A DNA stretch of 64,000 nucleotides from Triatoma infestans (Eukaryota; Arthropoda; Insecta; Hemiptera; Reduviidae): NCBI GenBank assembly GCA_011037195.1, contig JAAEAF010014916.1, positions 62,001-126,000 of the forward strand. Direction: 5' to 3'. A program made the translations under genes and the position numbers. Positions 1-9,439 of this stretch are shown here, piece after piece. The first letter of the stretch is position 1; each line of letters opens with the position of its first letter. Under the pieces are notes generated by a model. It was given only the letters and a program-made list of their open reading frames with translations. It was not told the origin of the DNA and did no database searches.

Positions 1-478
1 CATGTCCAGATAAGAGCGAGCAGGGCTGTGTAGAGTCTTTTTTTGTTCGAGAAAGTTAATTTTGATCGTCTGTCGAGTAGTCTTTTGATCATTCGGTATC
101 GGAAGTTAAGTTCTTGTCGCTTAAGTCGAGTATGTGGGTTCCAGGTAAGGCGTTTATCAAGATACAGTCCGAGATATCGCACTTTGTCTGCCAAGGAATA
201 GGAATACGGTTCAGGTCTATTGGAGCAAGTATTTTGCGATTCAGAATGAATGGTATGTATCTGGATTTGCTCTCATTGATCTTTATTCTCCATTTGCGAA
301 ACCTGGGTTCGAGGATTTGAAGATGAGATTGAAGGGATCGGGTGGCAATTACAGGATCCTTATTTTAGGAGATGATTGCCGTATCGTCGGTGAATGAATA
401 AATAGTTGTGTTAGGATTGAGAGGAATGTCTGCCGTATACACTGTGTAGAGGAGAGGAGCAAGTACGCTCCCTTGAGG
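1..478 (-). pseudogene. Jockey-clade non-LTR retrotransposon, reverse transcriptase C-terminal part
   Basis: Read on the minus strand this encodes the second half of a reverse transcriptase. PQGSVLAPLLYTVY is followed by the catalytic box as FTDD (usual FADD), then after frameshifts VRYLGLYLDKRLTW, then RYRMIKRLL and KRLYTALLALIWT. These are family hallmarks of the Jockey clade. The reading frame shifts at least twice, so it is dead. The element begins abruptly at about 478, inside an HR1 repeat, which is the usual 5' truncation of target-primed retrotransposition. Its 3' part lies beyond the window start. A second, diverged copy of the same family lies on the plus strand at 20.4-21.2 kb. Confidence 0.85.
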
Positions 479-904
479 AAATAATTAACTTAAATAGCAC
501 ATTAGAAGAAAGCATAACCCCAGCGCTCCACAAAACCCCTCTTAAATTAATTTTTCCAAAAGAAAGTTTACAAATAAAAGTCATAGGCCTACATGAATGT
601 TAGTGTATATACAAATATTATTTATAATTTAATACAAATATATTTTATTGTAAATAAAATTATTTGGAGCTATATTTTAACCTATAATTTACTGGTTGGA
701 TACTTTGGAGATACTCATAGGGAGTTTCGTTTAAATTTTCTGTGATTTATCGTTTTTGAGCTGTGCTGTTCACACACGCACACAGACTATTTTCAAAAAA
801 CTACTTTTTAGGTCCTCAAAAACCAGAATTTCTGGTGTAAACTTGGTATGAAAGAATTGCAACAATCACAATACTTCCTTTTAAGCAGTAATGGGAAAGT
901 AAAA
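479..904 (-). repeat. HR1 interspersed repeat, partial copy
   Basis: Matches the HR1 family in reverse orientation: the 'AAATAGCAC..TTAGA' segment, the 'TTTTTGAGCTGTGCTGTTCACAC' zone split by a CA-rich stretch, and the terminal AATACTTCC..GGGAAAGTAAAA end. The other end was lost at the Jockey junction. It abuts the next HR1 copy directly at about 904, giving a head-to-tail pair. Confidence 0.8.
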
Positions 905-1093
905 AAAATCCGATGTGAAACACTCACACAACTCTCTCTTACTCCAGTTCTCAAAATTATAATTGACAAATTTTATAGTTTGTGTACCAAATTTAATGAG
1001 ATTCATCGAAAACTGGAAAAAACTGTTCAGAAAAAGCGTACTTCCGGTTTACTAATTTTCTTGAAACTTGGAATTTTGGCCATCTATTTATTT

Positions 1094-1765
1094 CTAACTA
1101 GCTAACCCGACCACGCTTCGCTGTGGCTCAGTCTGATTTTTAGGCTTAACCAATGCGTGATTTTGATAATTTGTTTCGATGCTTTGGAATACCCTGTCTA
1201 CTAATTCTTCTTTTGAATGTACAATGTTGCAGAAATTAGATGGGAAGGTGATTTTTCCCGTTTCCGAATTTGTAGGAGCAGTGCCGTTACCGAGTTCGAG
1301 TAATTGTCTTGAAAATATGGCAGCTGTTGGATCGTTTTGAAGTTGAACTCTCATATTCGTTGTTAAATGAATTTTTTTTACTGTGCTCCAAAGAGTTGAA
1401 TATTTCAAGCAGGCATGCAATTCATCAGCTGGTGTTGAGCGAGGTATCACTGGAAGCGTTTGCCTGAAGTCACCGGCTAGTAACATCAATGCTCCACCAA
1501 ATGGAACCTGATTATTTCGCAAGTCTTTCAATGTATGGTCTAATGCTTCCAATGACTTCTTATAAGCCATTGAACACTCATCCTATACAATAATTTTGCA
1601 CGCCCGAAGAACCTTTCCCATTCCTGATGTTTTAGAAATGTTACATGTTGGGTTTTCTGAGAAGTACATGTTTAAGTCATGACAGATTAAGAGCTAAATG
1701 CGCTGTTCTACCTCCTTCCATCAACGTAGCAGCAATACCTGAAGAAGCAAGTGCTTAAGCAATAT
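1094..1765 (-). pseudogene. Helitron PIF1-like DNA helicase fragment
   Basis: Minus-strand translation gives, in order, SSGIAATLMEGGRTAH, then NISKTSGMGKVLRACKII, then V*DECSMAYKKSLEAL, and GGALMLLAGDFRQTLPVIPR. These are conserved blocks of the PIF1-type helicase (superfamily 1) carried by rolling-circle Helitrons; the DEC is the Walker B region and GDFRQ a downstream helicase motif. A tryptophan codon before DEC has become a stop, another stop follows the TAH block, and the Walker A region is missing. The longest open piece is 158 codons (1094-1570) and runs out at the Helitron 3' end. It is not functional. Confidence 0.88.
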
Positions 1766-2082
1766 GGCCGTTTGAACGGATTTTAGCTCGGAATTTCCCG
1801 TTTCCGTGGGAACTTCGGATTAGAGGTACTTATAAGTAGTTGAGAAAGAGGTTCAGAGAGTGAGCCACCATCGCAAGCGTCTGAGTCTGTCTATTTCTGC
1901 CAACCTAGCGAAACGCTCGGAGATGTTCCCGTTTCCGTGGGAAATTCAGAGTGAAAAGTATATATAAACACTCTTATATAGAAATGCAACGTTGTGTAAA
2001 AATTTCAAGTCAATCCATAGACTACTTTTCGAGTTTTGCGGCCACAAACATACGGATGCTGAATTTTTATATATATAGAAGA
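1098..2082 (-). mobile_element. Non-autonomous Helitron with helicase remnant
   Basis: On the minus strand the element begins with TC (TCTTCTATATATATAAAAAT) and ends with the hairpin CCACAGCGAAGCGTGG, a short spacer and CTAG. These are the canonical Helitron 5' TC, 3' hairpin and CTRR terminus. It sits between a host A and a host T with no target duplication, as Helitrons do. The exact empty site is known because it interrupts an HR1 repeat. At 985 bp it is a deletion derivative: no HUH Rep domain is visible, only part of the helicase. Confidence 0.9.
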
Positions 2083-2855
2083 TTAATTTTGTTTGGATGG
2101 TAGAATTGTACATTGCACTTTATAGAAGAACATAAACCTTAAAAGTGCCTTAAATGAATTTTCCCAGAGAAATGTTCTAAATAGAAGTTGTAGATCATTG
2201 TATGTTTAGTTTATGTATAAAGTTTCAAGAAAATCGTCGGAGCCATTTTGGAGAAAATCGCGAAAAAATGAAAAAAATCCTGTTAAACTGTTGAAGCAAA
2301 CGATCTTCCGGTTATCCGAATTTTTCAAACTCGGAATTTCAACAACATATTCAATTCTAATTAATATTATTTAGATGACAGAATTGTCTATTAAACTGAA
2401 ATAGCACTTTAGAGGAAAACCTAACCCCACCCCTCCCCCAAAGGTATCCTTAAATGAATTTTCCCAGAGAAATGTTTCAAATAAAAGTTGTAGCTCTTTG
2501 TATGTATAGTTGTCACAATAAGTTTGAAGAAAATCGTCGGAGCCATTTTTGAGAAAAACGCAAAAAAGTAAAAAAAATAACTAGTAAAGTGGTACTTCCG
2601 GTTGAGGAATTTTCACAGATAACGTACAGTCAGATCCCATGGTGATACCTAAACGGAATATCAAGTGTCAACTTTCTACGGTTTTTCGTTTTTGAGCTTT
2701 GCTGTTCATATATATATAGACCATTTGCTAAAAACTACTTTTTTGGACTCAGGGGACCTCAAAACGGATATTTCCGGTGAAAACTCAATATCGAAAATTT
2801 GACACGATTGCAACACTTTCTCTTACTAGGAGTAATAGGAGGAAGAGAAAGTAAA

Positions 2856-3387
2856 AAAATAAGTAAGATTTATTTAATGCTAATTTCAATTATCTACACA
2901 TCGTTATTCTCTATTAACTGCGATAATTATTAATGTAATATTCAGAATGGTATAAATTTATGGCTTACTAACGATTGGACTCTACTAGTAAAGAATATAC
3001 AAGTTTCAATTTGAGGGTGATCAAGAAGCGTAACGGATACATGACAATAGCTGTTCTTTTGCAATGATAGACGTGAGTGGTGACAGGGACAATAAAAATA
3101 GAAAAGTTAGGCGTGACAATAGTAAAACCACGCCAATCTGTCGAAAAAACAATGCACTAAGTGTTACTGTCAGTCAACCTGAATTGCAACCATATGTATG
3201 AGTATTTATTTTTTTTTATTTGACTGTTCTTCGAGGGGAGAGCAGAATTGCATTTGTCTATGAACAGGAGGGTTACTTTTTGATTTTTTTTTTAAATCAT
3301 GAGAATAACCGATCATGCACAGTAAAAAAAAAAAACCTGGTGAGGAAAACCAACGATTATAAAACTGCTAAATTGACTTAGCAACTA
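2856..3387. other. No gene seen; AT-rich DNA
   Basis: Homopolymer-rich sequence with A and T runs. I see no family match, no coding signal and no RNA gene. Confidence 0.5.
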
Positions 3388-3749
3388 TATAAATAAAGAG
3401 CTACAACTTCTATTTGAAACATTTCTCCCGGTAAAATCATTTAAGGAGGCTTTTGATGGGAGAGATTATGTTTTTCTCTAAGTGCTATCATAGTTGATTA
3501 TACAATTCTATCATCCAAACAGAATTAATTAGAAATAAATAGATGGCCAAAATTCCGAGTTTCCGGAAAATTAGTAAACCGGAAGTGCGCTTTTACTGAA
3601 CAGTTTTTTTTTTCAGATTATGCGATTTTCTCCAAAAAAGCATTGACGAATTTCATTAAATTTGTTATAACAATGAAATTTGTCAGTTATAATTTTGTAA
3701 ACTGCAATATAAGAAAGTAATGTGACCGTTTCACACTAGATTTTTTTAT
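3388..3749 (+). repeat. HR1 interspersed repeat, 5'-truncated copy
   Basis: Carries the AAAGAGCTACAACTT, CCGGAAGTGCGCTTTT and GCATTGACGAATTTC blocks and a decayed terminal end (TTTCACACTAGATTTTT) near 3749. The hairpin end is absent. Confidence 0.8.
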
Positions 3750-3757
3750 TATGAACA

Positions 3758-3766
<9 letters not shown>

Positions 3767-3799
<33 letters not shown>
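3767..3799 (+). repeat. (TG)n microsatellite
   Basis: About sixteen uninterrupted GT dinucleotides directly after an HR1 copy. Confidence 0.95.
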
Positions 3800-3801
<2 letters not shown>

Positions 3802-4186
3802 ACTTTATAACATATGTGCATAGATATGTCTTTTGCTCTATGGTCATAGGTGGTATGTTTGTAATTTAGTTAGGTGTGGGGAATGACCTTAAAGAGAGTC
3901 TCTGAGTTATTGTGGTCATTCTTTAGTTTTTGTGCATAGTCTAGTTTTGTACACTTTTATGTTTTCTAGAAAGTCTATTCGTCTTTCTTTTGTTGCTTGG
4001 TGTAATGGGACAATTGTCAGTCAGCAAGAAGTCTCCAACGAGTCGCATCGTTATATTTTCAAGATGTGTTCTACACCGCCACTCGGTTTTTATAGTTATC
4101 TATCCAAGTTATATTTAGTTTAGCTCGTTTTTATATATAAATATTTAGTGATTACATTAGTTGCCTTTAATCATAATTAATTACTG

Positions 4187-5338
4187 AGGGGGAGGAATTA
4201 GCTAAGTGGTTAGCGCGTTGGAATCCCTCGCGGAGGTCCCGGGTTCGAGTCCAGTGCTACCCTTAGGGTATGTCCACACTGGTGCAACTTTCCTTTTAAC
4301 AGAGGCATGCGTCGTAGCGCACGGTGTGATGAATGAAAGGCATGCGTTATTGCATGCCTCATTGAAGTTGAATAGGCATTTGTTTTCATGACGCAACCAA
4401 CAGCGCACGTGAATCCAACTTCTTGGATTTTCGTTCAACATTCTATGCATCTTTTGATATCGCTACTTGTTGTGTGATATTGGTATAGGTTATATGTTAT
4501 ATTATTAATTTTAAATATTATTTAATTATTATTTTAATAATAATTTTATTATTAAAAAATTATTATAATTTATAAATTATATAATTTTATTTATATTATT
4601 ATTTTTTAAATATTATTTAATTATTATTTTAATAATAATTTTATTATTAACTGATAGTATTAAGCTATTATTATTAATTAATAATATCTCGACATGACTT
4701 CTGGTAGCATTGCAGATAAGCTTTGCTTCGATACTGTACATAAATATGCCAAAGACGTTAGTGAATCTAGGTAGCGAGAAACCTCAACGTAATGAGTAGC
4801 CTTATTTCAAGTGGAATAGCATCTCGAAAACGAGTGTTCTTCTTTGAAGTGATTGGCTCTTTCATTCTTAACAAGTCAAGCTGAAGTTCTGTGACTAGTC
4901 CAATATTTCGTTTTCTGTAAAGCTGCTTTGTCTACAGGGCTCGCAGCTTTTTTCTTTTCCGTGCACTTTTCAAAAACAGATAACCTGCACAAATAGCTAA
5001 TGCTAATAGCTAATGAATCCATCGATAAAATGCACACTGAACAGATGATTAAGTGTGGACAACGAATTGAATGGCTCAAGAGGGATGCGCGAAAGAGGCA
5101 TGTTGAAATGGAAAGAGGAAGCGCAAGTTGAAAGGGAAGAGGAAGAGGAAAGCGCACAAGTATGGACATACCATTAGATTTTTTCTTCCTAGGAGCCTCT
5201 ACAGCTCACTGTTCGGTGATGGATGCTGTTGTCTGCAGCGAGAGAACATTTTCCGGTGGCCGGCAGTGCACTGAGAAGGCTCCGGGCGCTAATGATCATA
5301 GATGTTGAAGCGCCTTAAATTAAATTAAAAAAAAAAAA
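4187..5338 (+). mobile_element. tRNA-derived SINE (family A), split by a Harbinger-type element
   Basis: The 5' head (4193-4265) has a pol III A box (TTAGCTAAGTGGTTAGCGCG) and B box (GGTTCGAGTCC). The body resumes at 5174 with ATTTTTTCTTCCTAGGAGCC, continues to AAGGCTCCGGGCGC and CGCCTTAAATT, and ends in a poly-A tail. Splicing out 4266-5173 with one TTA restores the structure seen in the copy at 35128-35331. SINEs of this kind are moved in trans by LINE reverse transcriptase. Other copies: 35.1, 43.0 and 60.5 kb, with relatives at 20.2, 30.3 and 43.6 kb. Confidence 0.85.
4266..5173. mobile_element. PIF/Harbinger-like non-autonomous element with TTA target duplication
   Basis: The ends are inverted repeats: GGGTATGTCCACACTGGTGC on the left, and TGGTATGTCCATACTTGTGC when the right end is reverse-complemented. 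It is flanked by TTA (4263-4265 and 5174-5176) within a SINE, which fixes both boundaries. A 3-bp TWA duplication is typical of PIF/Harbinger. The core at 4480-4690 is almost pure AT. The right arm on the minus strand holds a possible first exon (MDSLAISISYLCRL.., 4876-5025 region), but I cannot show that it belongs to a transposase. A truncated relative lies at 30.61-30.87 kb. Confidence 0.75.
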
Positions 5339-5447
5339 AATACTACTTCCCAACTCACTAAGCCCTAATATTTCTTAAAATTACTACGCCCTTTCAAAAC
5401 CGCTCGTGCTACACTAAAACATACATACATCAACCTCTCCGCTAGTT

Positions 5448-5567
5448 TCAGAGATATTTTCCGTGATAGTCTGCTTCTTTTTGTGGTCATCGACCGTTTC
5501 GGGCGTTCGCCCATCATCAGGATGCGTTTCGCAAACAGTGTGATAACATAGATTTGCATAGAGCAAA
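5448..5567 (-). mobile_element. 120-bp hammerhead-bearing retroposon
   Basis: A 120-bp insertion flanked by the perfect 12-bp direct repeat TCTCCGCTAGTT (5436-5447 and 5568-5579). It contains TCAGAGATATTTTCCGTGATAG at one end and a hammerhead core on the minus strand. A short inverted repeat (GATTTGC..GCAAATC, 5551-5568) sits at its other edge. The same module occurs at 38611-38768 and 56455-56661. Penelope-like elements and retrozymes are the known carriers of such ribozymes; no reverse transcriptase is present here. Confidence 0.7.
5488..5524 (-). ncRNA. Hammerhead ribozyme-like motif
   Basis: Minus strand reads CATC, CTGATGA, T, GGGCGAACGCCC, GAAAC, G, GTC, GATG. CATC/GATG can form stem I, GGGC/GCCC stem II with a GAAC loop, and GUC is a standard cleavage triplet. 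Stem III is minimal and here one base shorter than in the copy at 38.69 kb. The extra T between CTGATGA and stem II is unusual for the textbook core, so activity is uncertain. Confidence 0.6.
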
Positions 5568-5589
5568 TCTCCGCTAGTTACACCACACT

Positions 5590-5770
5590 TTCCATCTCCA
5601 CTGCTTGACTATTTTTTTAAGACCTGCTTCCGCATCCTTGGCCTCCTTCTAGGTCTTCTACGTCTGGGAACCCGTCAAAGGCTTTACGCAGCGCTTTTCT
5701 TTCTTCCATTCGGTGCAGGTGATCCAACCAAAGTAACCTTCCGAAATTTATTTAGGAAGGTCGCATTCCT
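5590..5770 (-). pseudogene. Non-LTR retrotransposon ORF2 C-terminal remnant
   Basis: Minus strand encodes RRLLWLDHLHRMEERKALRK and, after a frameshift, RRRPRRRPRMRKQVLKK. The pattern 'WL.H..RM...R' followed by an arginine-rich RPR block is common at the C terminus of non-LTR retrotransposon polyproteins. Too short and broken to place in a clade. Confidence 0.5.
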
Positions 5771-5829
5771 TTAACACTGCTTTTATCCTTTATCTGAACC
5801 TTCCTTGATATATACAAATCTCGTTTCGA

Positions 5830-6165
5830 GAATATCGCGGAAAACTGAAAAAGAAATTTATTAAAGTCACACCGGTTGAATTTGCCCAAAACCTTCGTAA
5901 ATACCAAGTTTGAGCTTCCTGCGATTTTGTTTCTGAGATATTTTATTCAGAGCTCTGAGGATTGAGGACCAGTCGCTAATAACAATTTTTTTCGTCCTCA
6001 ATGAACCTCAGAACTACCTATTTCAGGTAGAAACTCAATTCAGAAAATTTCGCACTCACACAACATGAGGAGTAAAACCACTTTTTTTTATAGCCAAGGG
6101 ATCTCAAAACTAATATTTTCGGTGAAAATTCCACCGAAGCTCACAGTAGTAAGAGAAAGTAAAAT
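5830..6165 (-). repeat. HR1 repeat, older subfamily
   Basis: Diverged copy with TTTGCCCAAAACCTTCGT, the GAGATATTTT zone and a degraded 3' end (AGTAAGAGAAAGTAAAAT). The CAAAACCTTCGT block marks an older subfamily also seen at 7.5, 27.5 and 56.0 kb. The next copy begins within a few bases. Confidence 0.7.
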
Positions 6166-6482
6166 AAGTTGGTGTGAAACACTCACACGACTTTCTCTTA
6201 CTCCTGTTAATACAATTATACATATCACGACAAATTTTGTTTTAAACAAAATTTCACCTATTTATCGTAACGTAATTATAGATTTGGTGGGGAAACAAGT
6301 ACCAGCCAACCAAGCTGATTATTTTAATAATCAAGTGATTATTTTGTAGACCATAAGAGCGCAACAATTACATTATTAAAGTTATTTTCACATTATTATC
6401 ACATTATTAAAGTTATTTTCGAGAAAATTCCAAAAACCCTATTCTGTAATGTCGAACTTCCGGTTAATCGAATTTCTTTGTA

Positions 6483-7289
6483 ACGAGACAAATCGCTGTA
6501 GCTCAGAAACGGTTTGTTTAATCAATACAATAGTTTCAGTGCGTCAAGTTAGTATCCTTGTACGTAGATTACCATCACCTGTTCGAGAGTATTTGGTAAG
6601 CATAACCTCAAATGTATTCAGTTAACAATGGCGAGCGCTTGAGCATTGCACCTCAGAAGAGTAACTCTCAGTGATAATATTTTTAGTTGCAGAGTCTATC
6701 AAAGGTAGTGAAATCCACAAAAGGATGTTGGAGGTGTACGGTAGTAAATTTTTTGAACCGTTCGAACGTTTACAAATTGGTAGAACAGTTTAAAAGTGGT
6801 CCTGTTGCAACCTCCTCTCTCGAATCTCGCATTAACGCGTTAATTCAGGACAACAGGCGTATTAGTGTTGAACTGATAGCTGAAGAAGTGCATGCGAGTG
6901 TTAGAACTGTCCATAGCATTATTCAGTATAAGCTGCAGTACAAGAAAACTTGTGCGAGATGGGTTCCAAGACAACTTACGGACGCCCACAAAGAAAGTGG
7001 AGTAGGAGATCCTTCCATATCCCCCCTACAGCCCCGATCTTGCCCCATTGGACTTCTATTTGTTTGGACTCCTTAAAGAGGTTCTAGTGGGAAATATTTT
7101 CAATCCAATGAAGAAGTTAAAAATCAGGTGCAAAAGTGGCTTCGAGATCAACCCAAAGAATATTATCATACACAAATTAGAAGAACAATGTGACAAGTGT
7201 ATAAATGTTGCTGGGGAATATGTTGAAAAGTAGCCAAAGTTTTGTATTGAATAAAGAAATTGTTTTTGATCTACAGCGATTTGTCTCGT
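6483..7289 (+). mobile_element. mariner element, internally deleted
   Basis: Flanked by TA (6481-6482 and 7290-7291). The terminal inverted repeats are ACGAGACAAATCGCTGTAG and its complement CTACAGCGATTTGTCTCGT, a perfect 19-bp match. At 807 bp it is shorter than the usual ~1.3 kb, and two internal deletions are visible in its transposase. It sits inside an HR1 copy. Confidence 0.93.
6687..7233 (+). pseudogene. mariner transposase, deleted
   Basis: N-terminal half: VVNFLNRSNVYKLVEQFKSG, then IQDNRRISVELIAEEVHASV and CARWVPRQLTDAHKE, the helix-turn-helix and linker of mariner. The middle of the catalytic domain is missing. The C-terminal half resumes in another frame as APLDFYLFGLLKEVL and ends EEQCDKCINVAGEYVEK, matching the family's last third. 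Residues between the linker and the third catalytic position (the PDLAP region) are lost. A further deletion removed part of the segment after FKSG. It cannot be active, but the intact TIRs could be recognised in trans. Confidence 0.9.
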
Positions 7290-7705
7290 TACTTATTGAA
7301 TGTTCCTCGTAGATGGTAAAACCATTGAAGTGGTACTTTAGGGGAAAGCATTACGCTATTGTTGCCACAGTAGTTCCTATTGTTACAAATAAAAGTGATA
7401 ATTATTAGCTACTATGATTATAAACGAAATTGGAACCATTTACGAGAACATCGAGAAACCTGGTAAATATCAGTAAGTCGCATCTCCGGTTGACGGATTT
7501 TGCCCGAAACCTTCGTTTCAGATGCGGTACTAGTGTTTAACAGAATACTAAGTTTGAACTTACCGCGATTATTTTGTTTTAGAGATGTTCTGTTACAAAC
7601 ACTTTTCATATTCTGAATATCTTAGAATATATATTATGAAGACCATACGCTAAAAACATTTGTTCGTACTCAGGCAACCTAGGAGTAAGAGAAAATATAA
7701 ATAGG

Positions 7706-8795
7706 CCATACTTAAATAAATTAAAGATGATTGACATGAGAACTAATTAGATACATATATTGTACCAAATGTTTCCAAAGCTATTCGGCGATCCTATTGT
7801 GGTAATGGATCAATGTTAGAGGAGATTGGTGCAAGATGGTGGGATGCTATTTAAATATTGAGGTCGGCCGCCAAGTTGCCACCTAACCAAGCCTATTAAT
7901 TTCTCCACTACATCCATTATTAGTTGGTAGTCTAGGAACAGCCGTGGTGGAGTGGAAAGTGACTCTCCTTCTAAACAACAACCTCAACCAACACCGACAC
8001 CACCCACCAAATGTTCTTCATCTTACCTTATCCATCCATCTCTCACTCGTATGTATGCAAACTGAGTAGTAGTTGTTACATGATAGCCCTCAGTCACTAC
8101 TCTCCTTTCATAACTCTACAGTAATATTTTTGTAACTCTTCAACATTATACGAATCTGCACAAGAAGTTGTTATTTCCAGAATTTTTTTTCCATAATCAC
8201 ATACTGTAATTTCTACTGAAATGATTCTTTTCTTTCATAATTGATTACCACAATGATATTAAAGCCATTAACTTTATTTACTCTTTGTGAATCGCTTTCT
8301 TTTTATGTATCACTCAAGTTTATCAATAAATTAATTTTAGGTATTTTCATAAAATCTAAGTGATCCCTTAAAGATCTGAGTGAGCTTGGTCTGAGTTTGT
8401 CAAGTGAAACCCGGCGTCAGCTAAGGACTATGAGATGTCATCAGATGGGGAACCGTGAACAAACGAATTATATGAACAAAACTTCATAGATTTTGTTCTT
8501 TTGATTTTTCCATGGAGACTTTCTATCTCTTAAGTTTAATTTGAAGTTTCCATGTCCAGTCAGAGTACTAAGTATTACATTTTCTTGTAACAAAATCTTT
8601 TATATTATATCTTTGTGTATTTTAAGTTTATTAATAGATGCTGACTTCTTTTCTGCCCTCCCTTCTAATTCAATTGTCAAAAATATATTTTACACATCAC
8701 CTACTATTGTGAGCCTACTTATTTAAATTTTACTCTTACTGGTTTCTCATAGAGGAAGTCGTAGGCCACTCAAGTAAAGTCACAAGCAGCTCACA
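7706..8795. other. No gene seen
   Basis: Unassigned sequence without repeat-family matches. A short ORF at 8541-8726 has AT-driven composition only. Confidence 0.45.
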
Positions 8796-8799
8796 CTTG

Positions 8800-9435
8800 A
8801 TTTGCCAAATAATCATCACCACCGTTTCTGTCAATAAAGTTTTCGGTGAAAAATCCGTCAACCCCGTCAAGTGCTATTTTACTCTGTTTTTTGACCACTT
8901 TTTTTATTTTTCGTGATTTTTATCATAAAAGACTTCAACGATATTTTCTTTAAATTGGCAAAATCTATTTATGTTTCTACCATATTAATAATTAGATATG
9001 ATATTTACATTGCTGTAATTCCATGTTTGAAAAAATCGGTTAACCAGAAATAAAGCGTTTAAAGTTTTCTTATTTATTATTATTTCGACTTAGTTTTTTT
9101 TTTTACATCTTTGACTGCACATATAAAAAAAATTCTTCACTTTTATATGAAATATTTTTGTGAAAATATTGATTATGGAGTTCTGGAAAATCTATGATGT
9201 TAGATTTGAAACGTTTAGAGTTTGTTGGAAGTCGCTAAAATGTAACTCAATACAAAATACTGCCCCTTCTTAAATTAAGGGCAGCTATTCTTATAGTAAA
9301 AGTTCCAAGATTGAAGAAAAACTACTTGTCAAGTAAAACTACTAATTGTTAGAGAAACCAATTGTTTTTATTTGCTCTTACTCCTAGTAAGAGGAAGTAT
9401 TGTAATTTTATCAAATTTTCCATAACTTCTCTACC
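8800..9435 (+). repeat. Degenerate HR1 fragments
   Basis: Weak but ordered HR1 blocks: TTTTCGGTGAAAAATCCGTC, ACGATATTTTCTTTAAA, and AAAAAATCGGTTAACCAGAA. A separate hairpin end, CTCTTACTCCTAGTAAGAGG, lies at 9375-9394. These look like the oldest copies. Confidence 0.5.
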
Positions 9436-9439
9436 CATC

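Larger units (their letters stand above)
905..2855 (-). repeat. HR1 interspersed repeat, split by a Helitron
   Basis: Starts with the GTGAAACACTCACAC hairpin end, continues through CTCTCTTACTCC and the CTTCCGGTTTAC motif, and ends at GGAGTAATAGGAGG followed by AGAGAAAGT near 2851. The copy is interrupted at 1098-2082. When the interruption is removed, TTTCTAA joins TTAATTTTG, exactly as in uninterrupted copies elsewhere in the window. Confidence 0.88.
6170..7705 (-). repeat. HR1 repeat, split by a mariner element
   Basis: Begins GGTGTGAAACACTCACACG plus ACTTTCTCTTACTCC, contains CTTCCGGTTAATCGAATTT before the mariner, and resumes at 7292. It ends near 7700 at AGGAGTAAGAGAAAA. Head-to-tail with the preceding copy. 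Confidence 0.8.

Noticed and set aside
848..1105. 85-codon plus-strand ORF
   Set aside because: Lies across the junction of two HR1 copies and a Helitron end; frame is fortuitous.
5365..5559. 64-codon minus-strand ORF containing MMGERPKRSMTTKRS
   Set aside because: It is the translation of the hammerhead module; the same peptide-like string appears wherever that module occurs, in either frame context.
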